19,205 nucleotides of DNA, taken from assembly GCA_031288985.1 (NCBI GenBank), contig JAITQH010000062.1:1-19205 (forward strand). The letters are read 5' to 3'. The first letter of the stretch is position 1, and the number at the start of each line of letters is the position of its first letter. Below the pieces are notes generated by a model. The model saw only the letters and a list, made by a program, of their open reading frames with translations, was not told where the DNA came from and searched no databases. Source of the DNA: Candidatus Methanoplasma sp. (GTDB taxonomy: Archaea > Thermoplasmatota > Thermoplasmata > Methanomassiliicoccales > Methanomethylophilaceae). The position numbers and the translations under genes were made by a program. Shown piece by piece: positions 1 through 7,060 of this stretch.

Positions 1-76
1 ACTGTTTACATTTACCTTGGGGGATATTATCCGGTATACGGCAAGTTCTTCGAGCAGGAACGCGAAACGTGAGCCC

Positions 77-1456
77 ATGACCGAATGCGCAGAGAACCAT
101 CCGAATAAAGATTCCTGCCTTTCGTTCGTCACGCGGTTCCTGAAGAACCCCATAGTGTCGATCTTGGTTGTCGGGCTGGCCGTCAGGCTGGCGCTGGGAT
201 TCGTTGCGACATACGGATACGACGTGTACAGCTGGGCGCTGATAATCGAGAACTTCGAGTCCGGCAACGGCCTTTACGGCCTCGTCGGATACAACTACGC
301 CCCGCCGTGGGGATACATCTTGGGCGTGATATCCGTGTTCCAGGATCTGTTGGGCGTCGGAGTCGTCGGCGTCAGGCCCACAGACGCGCTGCCCATCGAG
401 CAGTACACGGAATGGTTCCTGACAGCCAATATCACAAGCACGGCGTTCAACCTCACCGTGAAGATCGCAACCTTCGTTTGCGACATAGCCGTCGGGTATC
501 TGGTGTATTGGATCGTAATGCATTTCACCGGCGACAGGAAGAAGAGCACGATCGCGTTCGCGGTATGGTTCCTGTGTCCGTTCGTGATAACGGTCGGGGC
601 CGTCGGAGGGATGTTCGACTCATTCACGGCGCTTATGACCCTGATGTGCGTCATATTCCTGATAAAGGACAGGTATCTTCTTGCCGGAATGATGTTCGGT
701 GCGGCCGCGCTCATGAAGTTCTTCCCTGCGATCCTGGTGTTCCTGCTTGTTGCATACATCCTGACGAAGCACACCGGCCGCGGCATTGCGGCAAAGAACG
801 TCCTGACCGCCGCCGCAGGCGCGCTGGCGGTCGTCGCGGTCCTGCTGCTCCCCCAGATATTGGACGGGACGCTGGCATCGTGCTTCTCCTTCCTTACGGC
901 CAGGGCCGGGTCCAACATAGGCAGCGGCCTCGGATCCATTGAGCGCTACGGCACCATGGCCGCATACTTGGGCATCCTGGCGGCCTCGTTCCTGCTGGCA
1001 AGGCGTCTGCGCAAGGATCCCGGAAGGGACATGGACATGACGATGCTCCTGCTTGTCGCGGTGAACATATGCATACTGCTGCTGTTCCCTTCCACTCCCC
1101 AGTACATCGTGCTGCTGATGCCGTTCTTGGCCATCCTGCTGGTCATGTCGGACAGGCGCCTGCGCATACCCCTTGCGGTGCTGATTGTCGGGACAACCAT
1201 GTTCTCGCTCGCAGGCAACGCAACGCTCCTCATATCGCTTGCAACGTTCACGGATATGATATCAATGTCGTCGGTGATGGGCGCGGCGGAGTGGTTCCAG
1301 GCCCCCGTCCTGGGGCTTTCCAAGATGGGATGGCTCTACTACGGAGGTGCGGTCCTGCAGTACGTCGGCACCGCGGCGGTGTTCTGGACGCTCGTCAGGG
1401 GAACGGACTTCAACGGAGCGAGCCTGAGGCTGTCGCCGGGAAAGGAGTTGGGATGA
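77..1456 (+). CDS. GT-C-like multi-spanning membrane glycosyltransferase
   Basis: This is a polytopic membrane protein of about 459 residues with roughly ten hydrophobic segments. Its N-terminal part carries a YDVYSW segment after the first membrane span, then a GNGLYG...YNYAPPW stretch. That layout, an acidic residue in the first outer loop followed by a Y-x-Y-x-P-P pattern, is typical of polyprenyl-phosphate-sugar-dependent GT-C enzymes (PMT/ArnT/GT87-like). The likely role is transfer of a lipid-linked sugar on the outer face of the membrane; donor and acceptor cannot be told. I prefer ATG 77, preceded by a GTGAG element. However, the frame is open to the left edge, with a TTG at 17, so a longer N-terminus is possible. 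It lies 4 bases before the next membrane gene, probably in one transcript. The GtrA and family 2 glycosyltransferase nearby support a role in envelope glycosylation. Confidence 0.7.
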   Translation: MTECAENHPNKDSCLSFVTRFLKNPIVSILVVGLAVRLALGFVATYGYDVYSWALIIENFESGNGLYGLVGYNYAPPWGYILGVISVFQDLLGVGVVGVRPTDALPIEQYTEWFLTANITSTAFNLTVKIATFVCDIAVGYLVYWIVMHFTGDRKKSTIAFAVWFLCPFVITVGAVGGMFDSFTALMTLMCVIFLIKDRYLLAGMMFGAAALMKFFPAILVFLLVAYILTKHTGRGIAAKNVLTAAAGALAVVAVLLLPQILDGTLASCFSFLTARAGSNIGSGLGSIERYGTMAAYLGILAASFLLARRLRKDPGRDMDMTMLLLVAVNICILLLFPSTPQYIVLLMPFLAILLVMSDRRLRIPLAVLIVGTTMFSLAGNATLLISLATFTDMISMSSVMGAAEWFQAPVLGLSKMGWLYYGGAVLQYVGTAAVFWTLVRGTDFNGASLRLSPGKELG

Positions 1457-1460
1457 TCCA

Positions 1461-2042
1461 ATGATCGACTTCAACATAGGCGAGTGGATCTACGGGGTGT
1501 TCGGGAACAACGAGTTGGGAGTGCTTCTGTGCATCTTCCTGATATTCTTCATAGACGCGGTGCTGTTTCCAACGCTTCCGGAACTGTTCTTCGCCATGGG
1601 GATCATGTACCGGCCCGACGTCTTCTTCGGCGCCGAGCTGCTGATCGCCGCCATAGCCGCCGAGGTGTTGGGCACACTGGCGCTGTATATGGTCGTGAGC
1701 AGGATAAAGATCCCGGCAAGGATCGAGAGAATTGTCGGCAGATACGTGGGATTCTTGGTGATGGGAGACGAACGGCTCCTCCTCCTCAATAGAATAGCCC
1801 CGATGATCCCCTTTGCAGGCGCGTTCATAAGCATCATGAAATGGGATATCAAGAGATCTCTGGTGTATGTGGTGGCCGGATGCATACTGAAATACGGTGC
1901 GATCGCCGTCCTCAGCGGCTTTTTTTACAGCTACTTCAGCAGCGGCGTCGCTCAGACGGTGACCATTGCAATGATAGTTGTGGTGATAGCCGCGAGCATC
2001 GCTTCCTCGCTCATAATGTCAAAAAGGAAAGGACTGCGGTGA
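1461..2042 (+). CDS. Small membrane protein, VTT/DedA-like
   Basis: A 193-residue integral membrane protein with about five hydrophobic segments. A central stretch, LLLLNRIAPMIPFAGAF followed by a glycine and aromatic-rich helix, resembles the conserved core of VTT/DedA (SNARE-associated) proteins, where Arg-x-x-Pro and small residues form re-entrant elements. Those proteins move or scramble lipids, including undecaprenyl-phosphate-type carriers, which would suit the neighbouring glycosyltransferases. The family assignment is tentative because the protein is short and the usual second Arg/Gly signature is not clear. ATG 1461 follows the preceding stop by 4 bases, and a GGATGAT element overlaps that stop, so translation is probably coupled to the upstream gene. 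A small-multidrug-export-like protein is the main alternative. Confidence 0.6.
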   Translation: MIDFNIGEWIYGVFGNNELGVLLCIFLIFFIDAVLFPTLPELFFAMGIMYRPDVFFGAELLIAAIAAEVLGTLALYMVVSRIKIPARIERIVGRYVGFLVMGDERLLLLNRIAPMIPFAGAFISIMKWDIKRSLVYVVAGCILKYGAIAVLSGFFYSYFSSGVAQTVTIAMIVVVIAASIASSLIMSKRKGLR

Positions 2043-2069
2043 CATAACGCACGGCATCCGCCGTCAGGG

Positions 2070-2077
2070 TTTATTTA
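2070..2077 (+). promoter_or_regulatory. TATA-like box of the GtrA gene
   Basis: TTTATTTA lies in the 64-base gap between the VTT-like gene and the GtrA gene, about 33 bases before ATG 2107. Transcription would start near 2100 and give a very short leader. No Shine-Dalgarno sequence is seen, which fits leaderless initiation. Confidence 0.45.
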
Positions 2078-2106
2078 GAAAGAACGTTTAGGTCGCAGAG
2101 ACGCAA

Positions 2107-2733
2107 ATGAACGATGCCGAAAAGCTCACAACAAGATATCGCGAAGCGGTGCTTTATGTCATATGCGGCGGGTTTACCACGCTGGTCACATGGGGGTCCT
2201 ATGCGGTGTTCGTATGGGCGGGGATGGAACTCAACGCGAGCAACATCCTCTCATGGGCGTGCGGGATCCTCTTTGCGTTCGTGGTCAACAAGTTCATCGT
2301 GTTCTCCTCCATGGACGTCAGGCCGTCCGTGATCGCAAAGGAAGCGGGATCGTTCTTATCCGCGAGGATCTTCACAGGAGTGATCGCGGCCCTGCTGTTC
2401 CCGATCCTGATGGGGATCGGTCTGAACCAATCGCTTCTCGGCACGGCGGGATTCCCCGCCAAGATCGTGACCAGCGTCATCGAGATAGCACTTAATTGGG
2501 TGTTCAGCAAATATATGATCTTCACTCACAAGGCGCGGCCGGGCGGGGCGCAATGCGCCGCGTCCAAGGATCCCGCCCGTCCCGATGCCCAAACGCAGCC
2601 TGCGGACGGGGCCGGCGTCGGAACAACGGAGACCGGCGCCGCAGAGTCGGAGCGTCCTCAGAATGAGCAGGACGCAGAGCAGAACGATTCCCGCGAGGAC
2701 GGCTCCGAGCCGTACGGGGGAGTCTCTCGGTAA
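2107..2733 (+). CDS. GtrA family membrane protein with long hydrophilic C-terminal tail
   Basis: Residues about 10 to 140 form a GtrA-like domain with four hydrophobic helices. The first carries YVICGGFTTLVTW, and the second ends in the characteristic FVVNKFIVFSS (N-K-x-x-V-F). The domain ends with WVFSKYMIF, also typical of the family. GtrA proteins are thought to flip polyprenyl-phosphate-linked sugars and are often encoded beside DPM-type family 2 glycosyltransferases, as here (convergent gene at 2852-3598). After residue about 147 a tail of some 60 residues follows, rich in Ala, Pro, Asp, Glu and Gln. It is predicted disordered and is not part of the usual 120-145 residue family length. 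Start ATG 2107 fits the TATA spacing. I am confident of the family but not of the sugar carried. Confidence 0.85.
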   Translation: MNDAEKLTTRYREAVLYVICGGFTTLVTWGSYAVFVWAGMELNASNILSWACGILFAFVVNKFIVFSSMDVRPSVIAKEAGSFLSARIFTGVIAALLFPILMGIGLNQSLLGTAGFPAKIVTSVIEIALNWVFSKYMIFTHKARPGGAQCAASKDPARPDAQTQPADGAGVGTTETGAAESERPQNEQDAEQNDSREDGSEPYGGVSR

Positions 2734-2851
2734 AATGCCGCACAGCCGTTCAAACGGCGTGCAGGATCGCCGGGCGCAACGAGGCCGACGCGAAGGAAGA
2801 CCCGTTGATGTTTTGACGGGCCGATGCCCCCACATCCGGATCGGAACAGCC

Positions 2852-3598
2852 TTACGAGGTGGGCGGAGTGTATCTCCTTACAGCGCAGTATGCTTTGGCG
2901 CAGAACCTTCCGACCATCCCGCACTGGTTGAACGTGTCCACGACCACTCTGGGGCTTATGTGGGACACGCCCTCGCGCCTCTTCCCGAACTTGTACTTTA
3001 CGCCGGCGACCTTGATGTCGCCCGGGCCGAATCTGAGGAGATCCAACAGCACTTTCCAGCCGGTCATGTTGAGCTTGTCCCGGTTCTCCTCGATGACGGG
3101 TACGAAGACGTCGGTGCGGCCCGCGAAGAGGCCGCTCATAACGTCTTTGGAGACCTTCTTGCGGTGGTACAGAAGGTAGAGGTCGGCGAAGATATTGAAT
3201 CCCCAAGACCCCAGCCACCGTGTGAATCCGAGAGCCATCCTGTCCTCCCTGACCCCTATGCACAGATCCGCCCCCTTCTCCATCTCCGTGTACATCCTGC
3301 CCAATGCGTTCACGGGGTGCTGGAAGTCGCAGTCGATGGTCATGAAATAATCCGTTCCGGACTCGACGATCCCCTGGAAGACGCTTGCCGCAAGCCCCCT
3401 GTCCTCCGGGGGTCTGGACACAAGACGGGTCTTCGGATCGCCCAGAGCCTCGATCAGTTCCTTGGAGCCGTCGGTGGAGGCATCGTCCATGAAGAGCACG
3501 TAGAAATCAGGATACTACGCCCTGATGCATTTGGCCATGAAGACGATGTTCTTTTCCTCATTGAATGTAGGAATTACTATTGTGCAGGACCCATCCAT
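2852..3598 (-). CDS. Family 2 glycosyltransferase (DPM synthase-like) with in-frame TAG codon
   Basis: Read from ATG 3598, the protein begins MDGSCTIVIPTFNEEKN, the standard GT2 start. It reaches an amber codon at codon 28 (3515-3517), then continues in the same frame with DDASTDGS (38-45), a TIDCDFQHP segment holding the D-x-D nucleotide-sugar/metal motif, and a late FGKRREGVSHIS segment. The stop is TAA and the full length is 248 codons. Family members typically make polyprenyl-phosphate-mannose or -glucose from a nucleotide sugar. A TATA-like box sits 30-40 bases upstream, and both sides of the amber are well conserved, so this is not an old decayed gene. Read conventionally, only the part from GTG 3499 (215 residues) is open, and it lacks the first beta strand of the nucleotide fold. 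Either amber is read through, possibly as pyrrolysine, or this is a very recent nonsense mutation. Confidence 0.8.
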
Positions 3599-3630
3599 TG
3601 TACTACCGATTGGGGGAGTATTGAACCCGT

Positions 3631-3640
3631 ATTTTATATC
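3631..3640 (-). promoter_or_regulatory. TATA-like box of the family 2 glycosyltransferase
   Basis: On the minus strand GATATAAAAT is centred about 37 bases before ATG 3598. This predicts a start of transcription near 3609 and a leader of about 10 bases. It lies downstream of the malic enzyme terminator, so the glycosyltransferase probably has its own promoter. Its intactness argues against a long-dead gene. Confidence 0.5.
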
Positions 3641-3670
3641 TGCGCCTGCAAAATCGCACAGTTTGCAGAA

Positions 3671-3706
3671 ATTTTAATAAAATAAAGCCCTCCCGTGGGG
3701 GAGGGC
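3671..3706 (-). terminator. Hairpin plus T-rich terminator of the malic enzyme gene
   Basis: A perfect 8-base-pair inverted repeat, GCCCTCCC (3687-3694) and GGGAGGGC (3699-3706) with a 4-base loop, begins 11 bases after the malic enzyme stop. On the minus strand it is followed by TTTATTTTATTAAAATT. Archaeal polymerase stops mainly at T tracts; the hairpin gives it the look of an intrinsic terminator. Confidence 0.75.
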
Positions 3707-3716
3707 GGTTTGAAGG

Positions 3717-5078
3717 TCACTGCCTGAACGCTTCCTCTGCGTCGGCGATGTAGCCGTCGTCCATCATCTTGGAGGTGAGGCCTCTGCTTCTGCGGATCAT
3801 GAAATCGGCGCGGTCAAAGAGTTCCTGACGGGACAGTTTGAGGCGGGCGACGCCCTGCTCCTGAGCCTTGAGCGCGACGGCGACGGCCTCTCTGGGGAAC
3901 ACCTCGATCTCGCTCATGGTCGGTATGATGTAGTCCTCCGAGATGCCCCGCTCCTCGGCGCACTTCGCCAGCTCCGTGGCGGCAGCGACGCACATCTCAT
4001 CCGTTATGGTCTTGGCGCGCACGTCCAGGACGCCGCGGAATATGGCCGGGAAGCCCATGGAGTTGTTGACCTGGTTGGGGAAGTCCGAGCGGCCGGTGGC
4101 GAATACCCTCACGCCGTGATCCTTGGCCTCCCACGGCCATATCTCGGGTACGGGGTTGGCGGTCGCAAACATCACCGCGTCGTCGGCCATCAGGTCGCAG
4201 TACTCCGGAGGTATGGTGCCGGGGCCGGGCTTGGACGCGGCTATGACGATGTCGGCGCCTTCCATGGCCTCCTTCATGCCGCCGCTCTTGCCGGCGCCGT
4301 TGGTCCTTTGGCAGATCTCCCACTTCTGTCTGAAGTCGTTCTCCACATCCTTCCTGCTCAGGTTGAGGATGCCTTTGGAGTCGCACATGCACAGGTGTTT
4401 CGGGCTGAATCCGGTGGCAAGCAGCAGGCGGGCTATGGCTATGGACGCGGCTCCCGCGCCGATGACGGTGATGTTCGCGTCCTGAAGCTTCTTTCCGACG
4501 AGTTTCATCGCATTTATGGCGCCCGCGACCTCCACGGTGGCGGTTCCCTGCTGGTCGTCATGCCATACCGGGATCTTGCAGTCTCTTCTCAGCTCGTCGA
4601 GTATGTCGAAGCACTTGGGGTTGGATATGTCCTCGAGGTTGATCCCTCCGAAGGACGGGGCGATGAGCCTCACGGTCTCGATGATCTTCTCGGGATCCTT
4701 GGTGTCAAGGCATATGGGGACGCAGTCCACGCCTCCGAGGTACTTGAAGAGCATGGCCTTCCCCTCCATGACGGGCATGGCCGCCTCGGGCCCTATGTCT
4801 CCGAGCCCCAATACGCGGGTTCCGTCCGACACTACGGCCACGGTGTTCCATTTCCATGTGTGCTCGTATACGGCTTCAGGGTTCTTGGCGATGTCCTTGC
4901 AGGGTTCCGCCACGCCGGGAGAGTACCATATGGCGAAATCGTCGAAGGACCTCACGCATGCCTTGGGAACTATCTCTATCTTTCCGCCGTAATATTTGTG
5001 GAGCACCATGGCATCCTCGCCGGGCTTCTTTGCCCTGGAAAGACGCTCCTCAACGCTTATGTCCTTATCGTTTACCAT
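3717..5078 (-). CDS. NAD(P)-dependent malic enzyme (oxaloacetate-decarboxylating malate dehydrogenase)
   Basis: A 453-residue protein matching the short, single-domain malic enzymes (MaeB/MaeA-like). Visible landmarks are YSPGVA with the catalytic Tyr (52), EGKAML with the catalytic Lys (107), NLED (acidic metal ligands near 149-150), VWHDDQQGTA (ligand Asp near 174-175), the VIGAGAASIA dinucleotide-binding loop (205-214) and TANPVPEIWP. It converts malate to pyruvate and CO2 with reduction of NAD(P). No phosphotransacetylase tail is present. ATG 5078 is preceded by a GAGG element. It is transcribed alone, with a terminator behind it. A small inverted repeat lies where its transcription should begin. 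Whether NAD or NADP is used cannot be told by eye. Confidence 0.92.
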   Translation of the reverse strand: MVNDKDISVEERLSRAKKPGEDAMVLHKYYGGKIEIVPKACVRSFDDFAIWYSPGVAEPCKDIAKNPEAVYEHTWKWNTVAVVSDGTRVLGLGDIGPEAAMPVMEGKAMLFKYLGGVDCVPICLDTKDPEKIIETVRLIAPSFGGINLEDISNPKCFDILDELRRDCKIPVWHDDQQGTATVEVAGAINAMKLVGKKLQDANITVIGAGAASIAIARLLLATGFSPKHLCMCDSKGILNLSRKDVENDFRQKWEICQRTNGAGKSGGMKEAMEGADIVIAASKPGPGTIPPEYCDLMADDAVMFATANPVPEIWPWEAKDHGVRVFATGRSDFPNQVNNSMGFPAIFRGVLDVRAKTITDEMCVAAATELAKCAEERGISEDYIIPTMSEIEVFPREAVAVALKAQEQGVARLKLSRQELFDRADFMIRRSRGLTSKMMDDGYIADAEEAFRQ

Positions 5079-5095
5079 GTAAATTCCTCTATATT

Positions 5096-5110
5096 CTACG
5101 TTTTTCGTAG
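5096..5110 (-). promoter_or_regulatory. Inverted repeat at the malic enzyme promoter
   Basis: CTACG-TTTTT-CGTAG is a perfect 5-base-arm palindrome 18 bases before the malic enzyme start. A TATA-like TTTAGAAT lies just upstream (5130-5123, minus strand), so the palindrome would sit on the start of transcription, a common place for an archaeal repressor operator. The arms are short and chance is not excluded. Confidence 0.3.
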
Positions 5111-5157
5111 CTAAACTGCGAAATTCTAAATCGGTCGATTACGATATTCATATTTAT

Positions 5158-6168
5158 TCATTGTGTAGGGCGGATGACGCTTCCGAGGCGGTATCTCTGG
5201 TTCCTGTTCTTCGGATTCTCCGGATGCGTCATCTCCACCAGCCCGAGTTCCATCGCAGGGCGCAGATAGTTGTCCCTGAACGTCTGCCTGTGGGACAGCC
5301 CGAGCATCGCCATGATCTCGGAAGCGGGCAGGCTGCCTCCCGAAAGGCAGTCCGCGACTCTGCGTGCACGGATGTTTCCATGGTCGGTTTCTTGGTCGGT
5401 TTCTTGGTCGGTCATGAACTCATCAAGTGCATCGTTGATGATTCCCAGCATAAAATCTATGAAGATCCCGGAATCGGTGTTCTCCGTAGATCCGGATATC
5501 GCGTCATAGTATTCTTTTTGGTGCTTTTCCAACATGGACTCCGTGGGGATCCACTCGAACAGCGGTTTCCAGCGGGACAGCAGCAGGGTGTGCCATAGGC
5601 GCCCCATGCGTCCGTTCCCGTCGGAGAACGGATGTATGAACTCGAATTCGTAATGGAACACGCAGCTTTTGATAAGCGGGTGGGCCTCCGAGCGCCTTGC
5701 CCATGAGAGAAGGTCGCACGTCAGTTTCGGAACCATCCCTGCGGGAGGGGCGATGTACACAACCTTTTTCCCCCTGAACACGCCCACTCTCGACGGGCGG
5801 AACCTGCCTGCATCACTGACGACCCCTCCGGTCATCTTCAGGTGCGCATCCAAAAGATCCTCCGCGGCGTACGGGTCGTATGCGCCTATGCCGCCGTATG
5901 CGGCGAAGGCGTTCTTTGCCTCCAGGATGTCCTGCGGCGGCCCGAGGACGTGTTTTCCGTCGATCGCGGAGGCGGCCTGCTCCAAGGTCAGGGAATTGTT
6001 CGCGATGGCCAGGGAGGAACGGATCGATCTGATCCGGTTGGCGCGCCGGAGCCTCGGATCGGGAGAGGATCGCGCGGCGTCAAGGAGACCCAGCTTCTCG
6101 CTGATGTCGGAGATCTTGCCTATGGCACGATCCGATATCGTAAACGGTGGGGAATATTCATAGGGCAT
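5158..6168 (-). CDS. Fic family protein, probable AMP-transferase without autoinhibitory glutamate
   Basis: The core HPFSDGNGRMGR is a complete Fic active site (HPFx[D/E]GNGRxxR), with the catalytic His, the phosphate-binding loop and the final Arg all present. Upstream lies the Fic_N helix, where the usual inhibitory motif [S/T]xxxE[G/N] reads SLAIAN: GCG (Ala) replaces Glu. The C-terminus (about residues 265-335) is a winged-helix-like domain with a GLSHRQTFRDNYLRPAMELG segment, common in this Fic class. Fic enzymes usually transfer AMP from ATP to hydroxyl groups of target proteins. An acidic linker TDQETDQETD is encoded by 12-base tandem repeats. I choose ATG 6168, 28 bases after a TATA-like TTTATTG; GTG 6177 (339 residues) is the longer alternative. 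No antitoxin gene is evident beside it. Confidence 0.9.
   Translation of the reverse strand: MPYEYSPPFTISDRAIGKISDISEKLGLLDAARSSPDPRLRRANRIRSIRSSLAIANNSLTLEQAASAIDGKHVLGPPQDILEAKNAFAAYGGIGAYDPYAAEDLLDAHLKMTGGVVSDAGRFRPSRVGVFRGKKVVYIAPPAGMVPKLTCDLLSWARRSEAHPLIKSCVFHYEFEFIHPFSDGNGRMGRLWHTLLLSRWKPLFEWIPTESMLEKHQKEYYDAISGSTENTDSGIFIDFMLGIINDALDEFMTDQETDQETDHGNIRARRVADCLSGGSLPASEIMAMLGLSHRQTFRDNYLRPAMELGLVEMTHPENPKNRNQRYRLGSVIRPTQ
5381..5412. repeat. 12-base tandem repeat inside the Fic gene
   Basis: TGGTCGGTTTCT is repeated at 5381-5392 and 5393-5404, with a third partial copy to 5412. The unit is four codons, so copy changes keep the frame. It encodes the repeated T-D-Q-E of the linker between the Fic core and the winged-helix domain. 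Confidence 0.85.
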
Positions 6169-6182
6169 ATCGAGCACTCACG

Positions 6183-6198
6183 TTATTGTTTTCAATAA
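6183..6198 (-). promoter_or_regulatory. Palindrome over the Fic promoter
   Basis: TTATTG-TTTT-CAATAA is a perfect palindrome with 6-base arms. It overlaps the only TATA-like sequence (TTTATTG on the minus strand, centred about 28 bases before ATG 6168). It could be a repressor operator, or simply an AT-rich core promoter. Confidence 0.35.
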
Positions 6199-6227
6199 AC
6201 AGCACGCCGCGTCCGCGCCTCCCGGCA

Positions 6228-6881
6228 TCAGAATCCCAGCGGTTCGCCCACGAGTATTATCTTGATCCTTCCCTGCACCCTGCACATGCGCGTGACCTCG
6301 ATGCTGCAGCATATGCAGTCGGCCGATCTGCAGTCCGCGCACGACCCGGTGGACGCGCAGGGGGTCGCGATCGGCATCAGCGATGCCAGCCTCTGCACGT
6401 TGAGGGGTGCGGCAAGGTTGCGTGCTCTGGAGATCGCATCGTCAAGGGTCTTGCAGACCTTGTTCATGCCAACCACGGCCACCACGCTCTTCGGACCGAA
6501 TGTGATGGCGGCGACGCGGTTGCCGATGCCGTCGATGTTGACAAGCTGACCGTCCTCGCTGACCGCGTTGAAGCTTGTGAGGTAGCTGTCGCAGAGGAAC
6601 GCCTGCCGGGACAGTTCGAACTTCCTTTCCGGCGTGTCAGCCGAGTCTCTGTCGATGATCTTGAAGCCTCCTTCGCGCACGGCGTCCAAGACTCCCGTCT
6701 GCTGCAGGGTCACCGAGCCTCCCCAAGACACCGAGGAGTTCCTCGGAAGGAGGCTGAGCGCCTTTTCCCTGGCCTCTTCGGACGTCCAGCAGTAATGCGC
6801 CTCGAATCTCCTGCCCTTCAGCGCCTCGACCACCTTCGGTGCGAGCGCGCCGCTCCATTTGGAAAAACTGTCATCCGTCAT
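6228..6881 (-). CDS. LUD domain protein (LutC/DUF162-like, lactate utilisation family)
   Basis: A 217-residue protein with the family signatures GGSVTLQQTGVLDAV, NAVSEDGQLVNIDGIGNRVA and the FGPKSVVAVVGMNKVCK strand-loop. A cysteine-rich segment, C-x5-C-x2-C-x4-C-x-C-C, sits near the C-terminus, followed by RIKIILVGEPLGF. LUD proteins take part in oxidation of lactate or related hydroxyacids in LutABC-type complexes, but many stand-alone archaeal copies have no assigned role. The cysteine cluster might bind metal or an Fe-S centre (inference). ATG 6881 is preferred because AGGTG lies 6 bases before it; GTG 6890 is the longer alternative. A TATA-like ATTTTATC lies near 6925. The gene stands between Fic and EFR1, all on the minus strand, with a 170-base gap to EFR1. 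Confidence 0.85.
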   Translation of the reverse strand: MTDDSFSKWSGALAPKVVEALKGRRFEAHYCWTSEEAREKALSLLPRNSSVSWGGSVTLQQTGVLDAVREGGFKIIDRDSADTPERKFELSRQAFLCDSYLTSFNAVSEDGQLVNIDGIGNRVAAITFGPKSVVAVVGMNKVCKTLDDAISRARNLAAPLNVQRLASLMPIATPCASTGSCADCRSADCICCSIEVTRMCRVQGRIKIILVGEPLGF

Positions 6882-7020
6882 TCTGTGCACCTGATCTCGG
6901 CCATGGAATCATGCTATTCGGATAAAATGATTTATTCGGAACGGCGGCCAAAGGCATGCAAAACCACAAACGATCGAAAGTCGGGAACCCGCCGCAACGG
7001 ATCTGTCGGGTCGATGTTCG

Positions 7021-7057
7021 GCCGGGCCCGCCCGGCAGGGTCGGCGGCGCACCGCCG
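7021..7057 (-). terminator. Two tandem GC hairpins after the EFR1 gene
   Basis: Immediately behind the EFR1 stop are two perfect stem-loops, each with a 6-base stem and 4-base loop: CGGCGG/CCGCCG at 7042-7057 and GCCGGG/CCCGGC at 7021-7036. No T tract follows closely, so termination is not certain. They may instead protect the 3' end of the mRNA. Confidence 0.35.
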
Positions 7058-7060
7058 GGT

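Noticed and set aside
2585..3685. 366-codon plus-strand frame across the end of GtrA and the whole glycosyltransferase
   Set aside because: It runs opposite a well-conserved GT2 protein and has a low-complexity composition. It also tempted me to see the region as non-GT2, but the minus-strand motifs are decisive.
4116..5114. 332-codon plus-strand frame opposite malic enzyme
   Set aside because: A shadow of the malic enzyme gene; no motif, RBS or promoter of its own.
6891..7060. Possible small gene between LUD and EFR1
   Set aside because: The open frames are short, and the region is explained by a TATA box for LUD and the GC hairpins behind EFR1.
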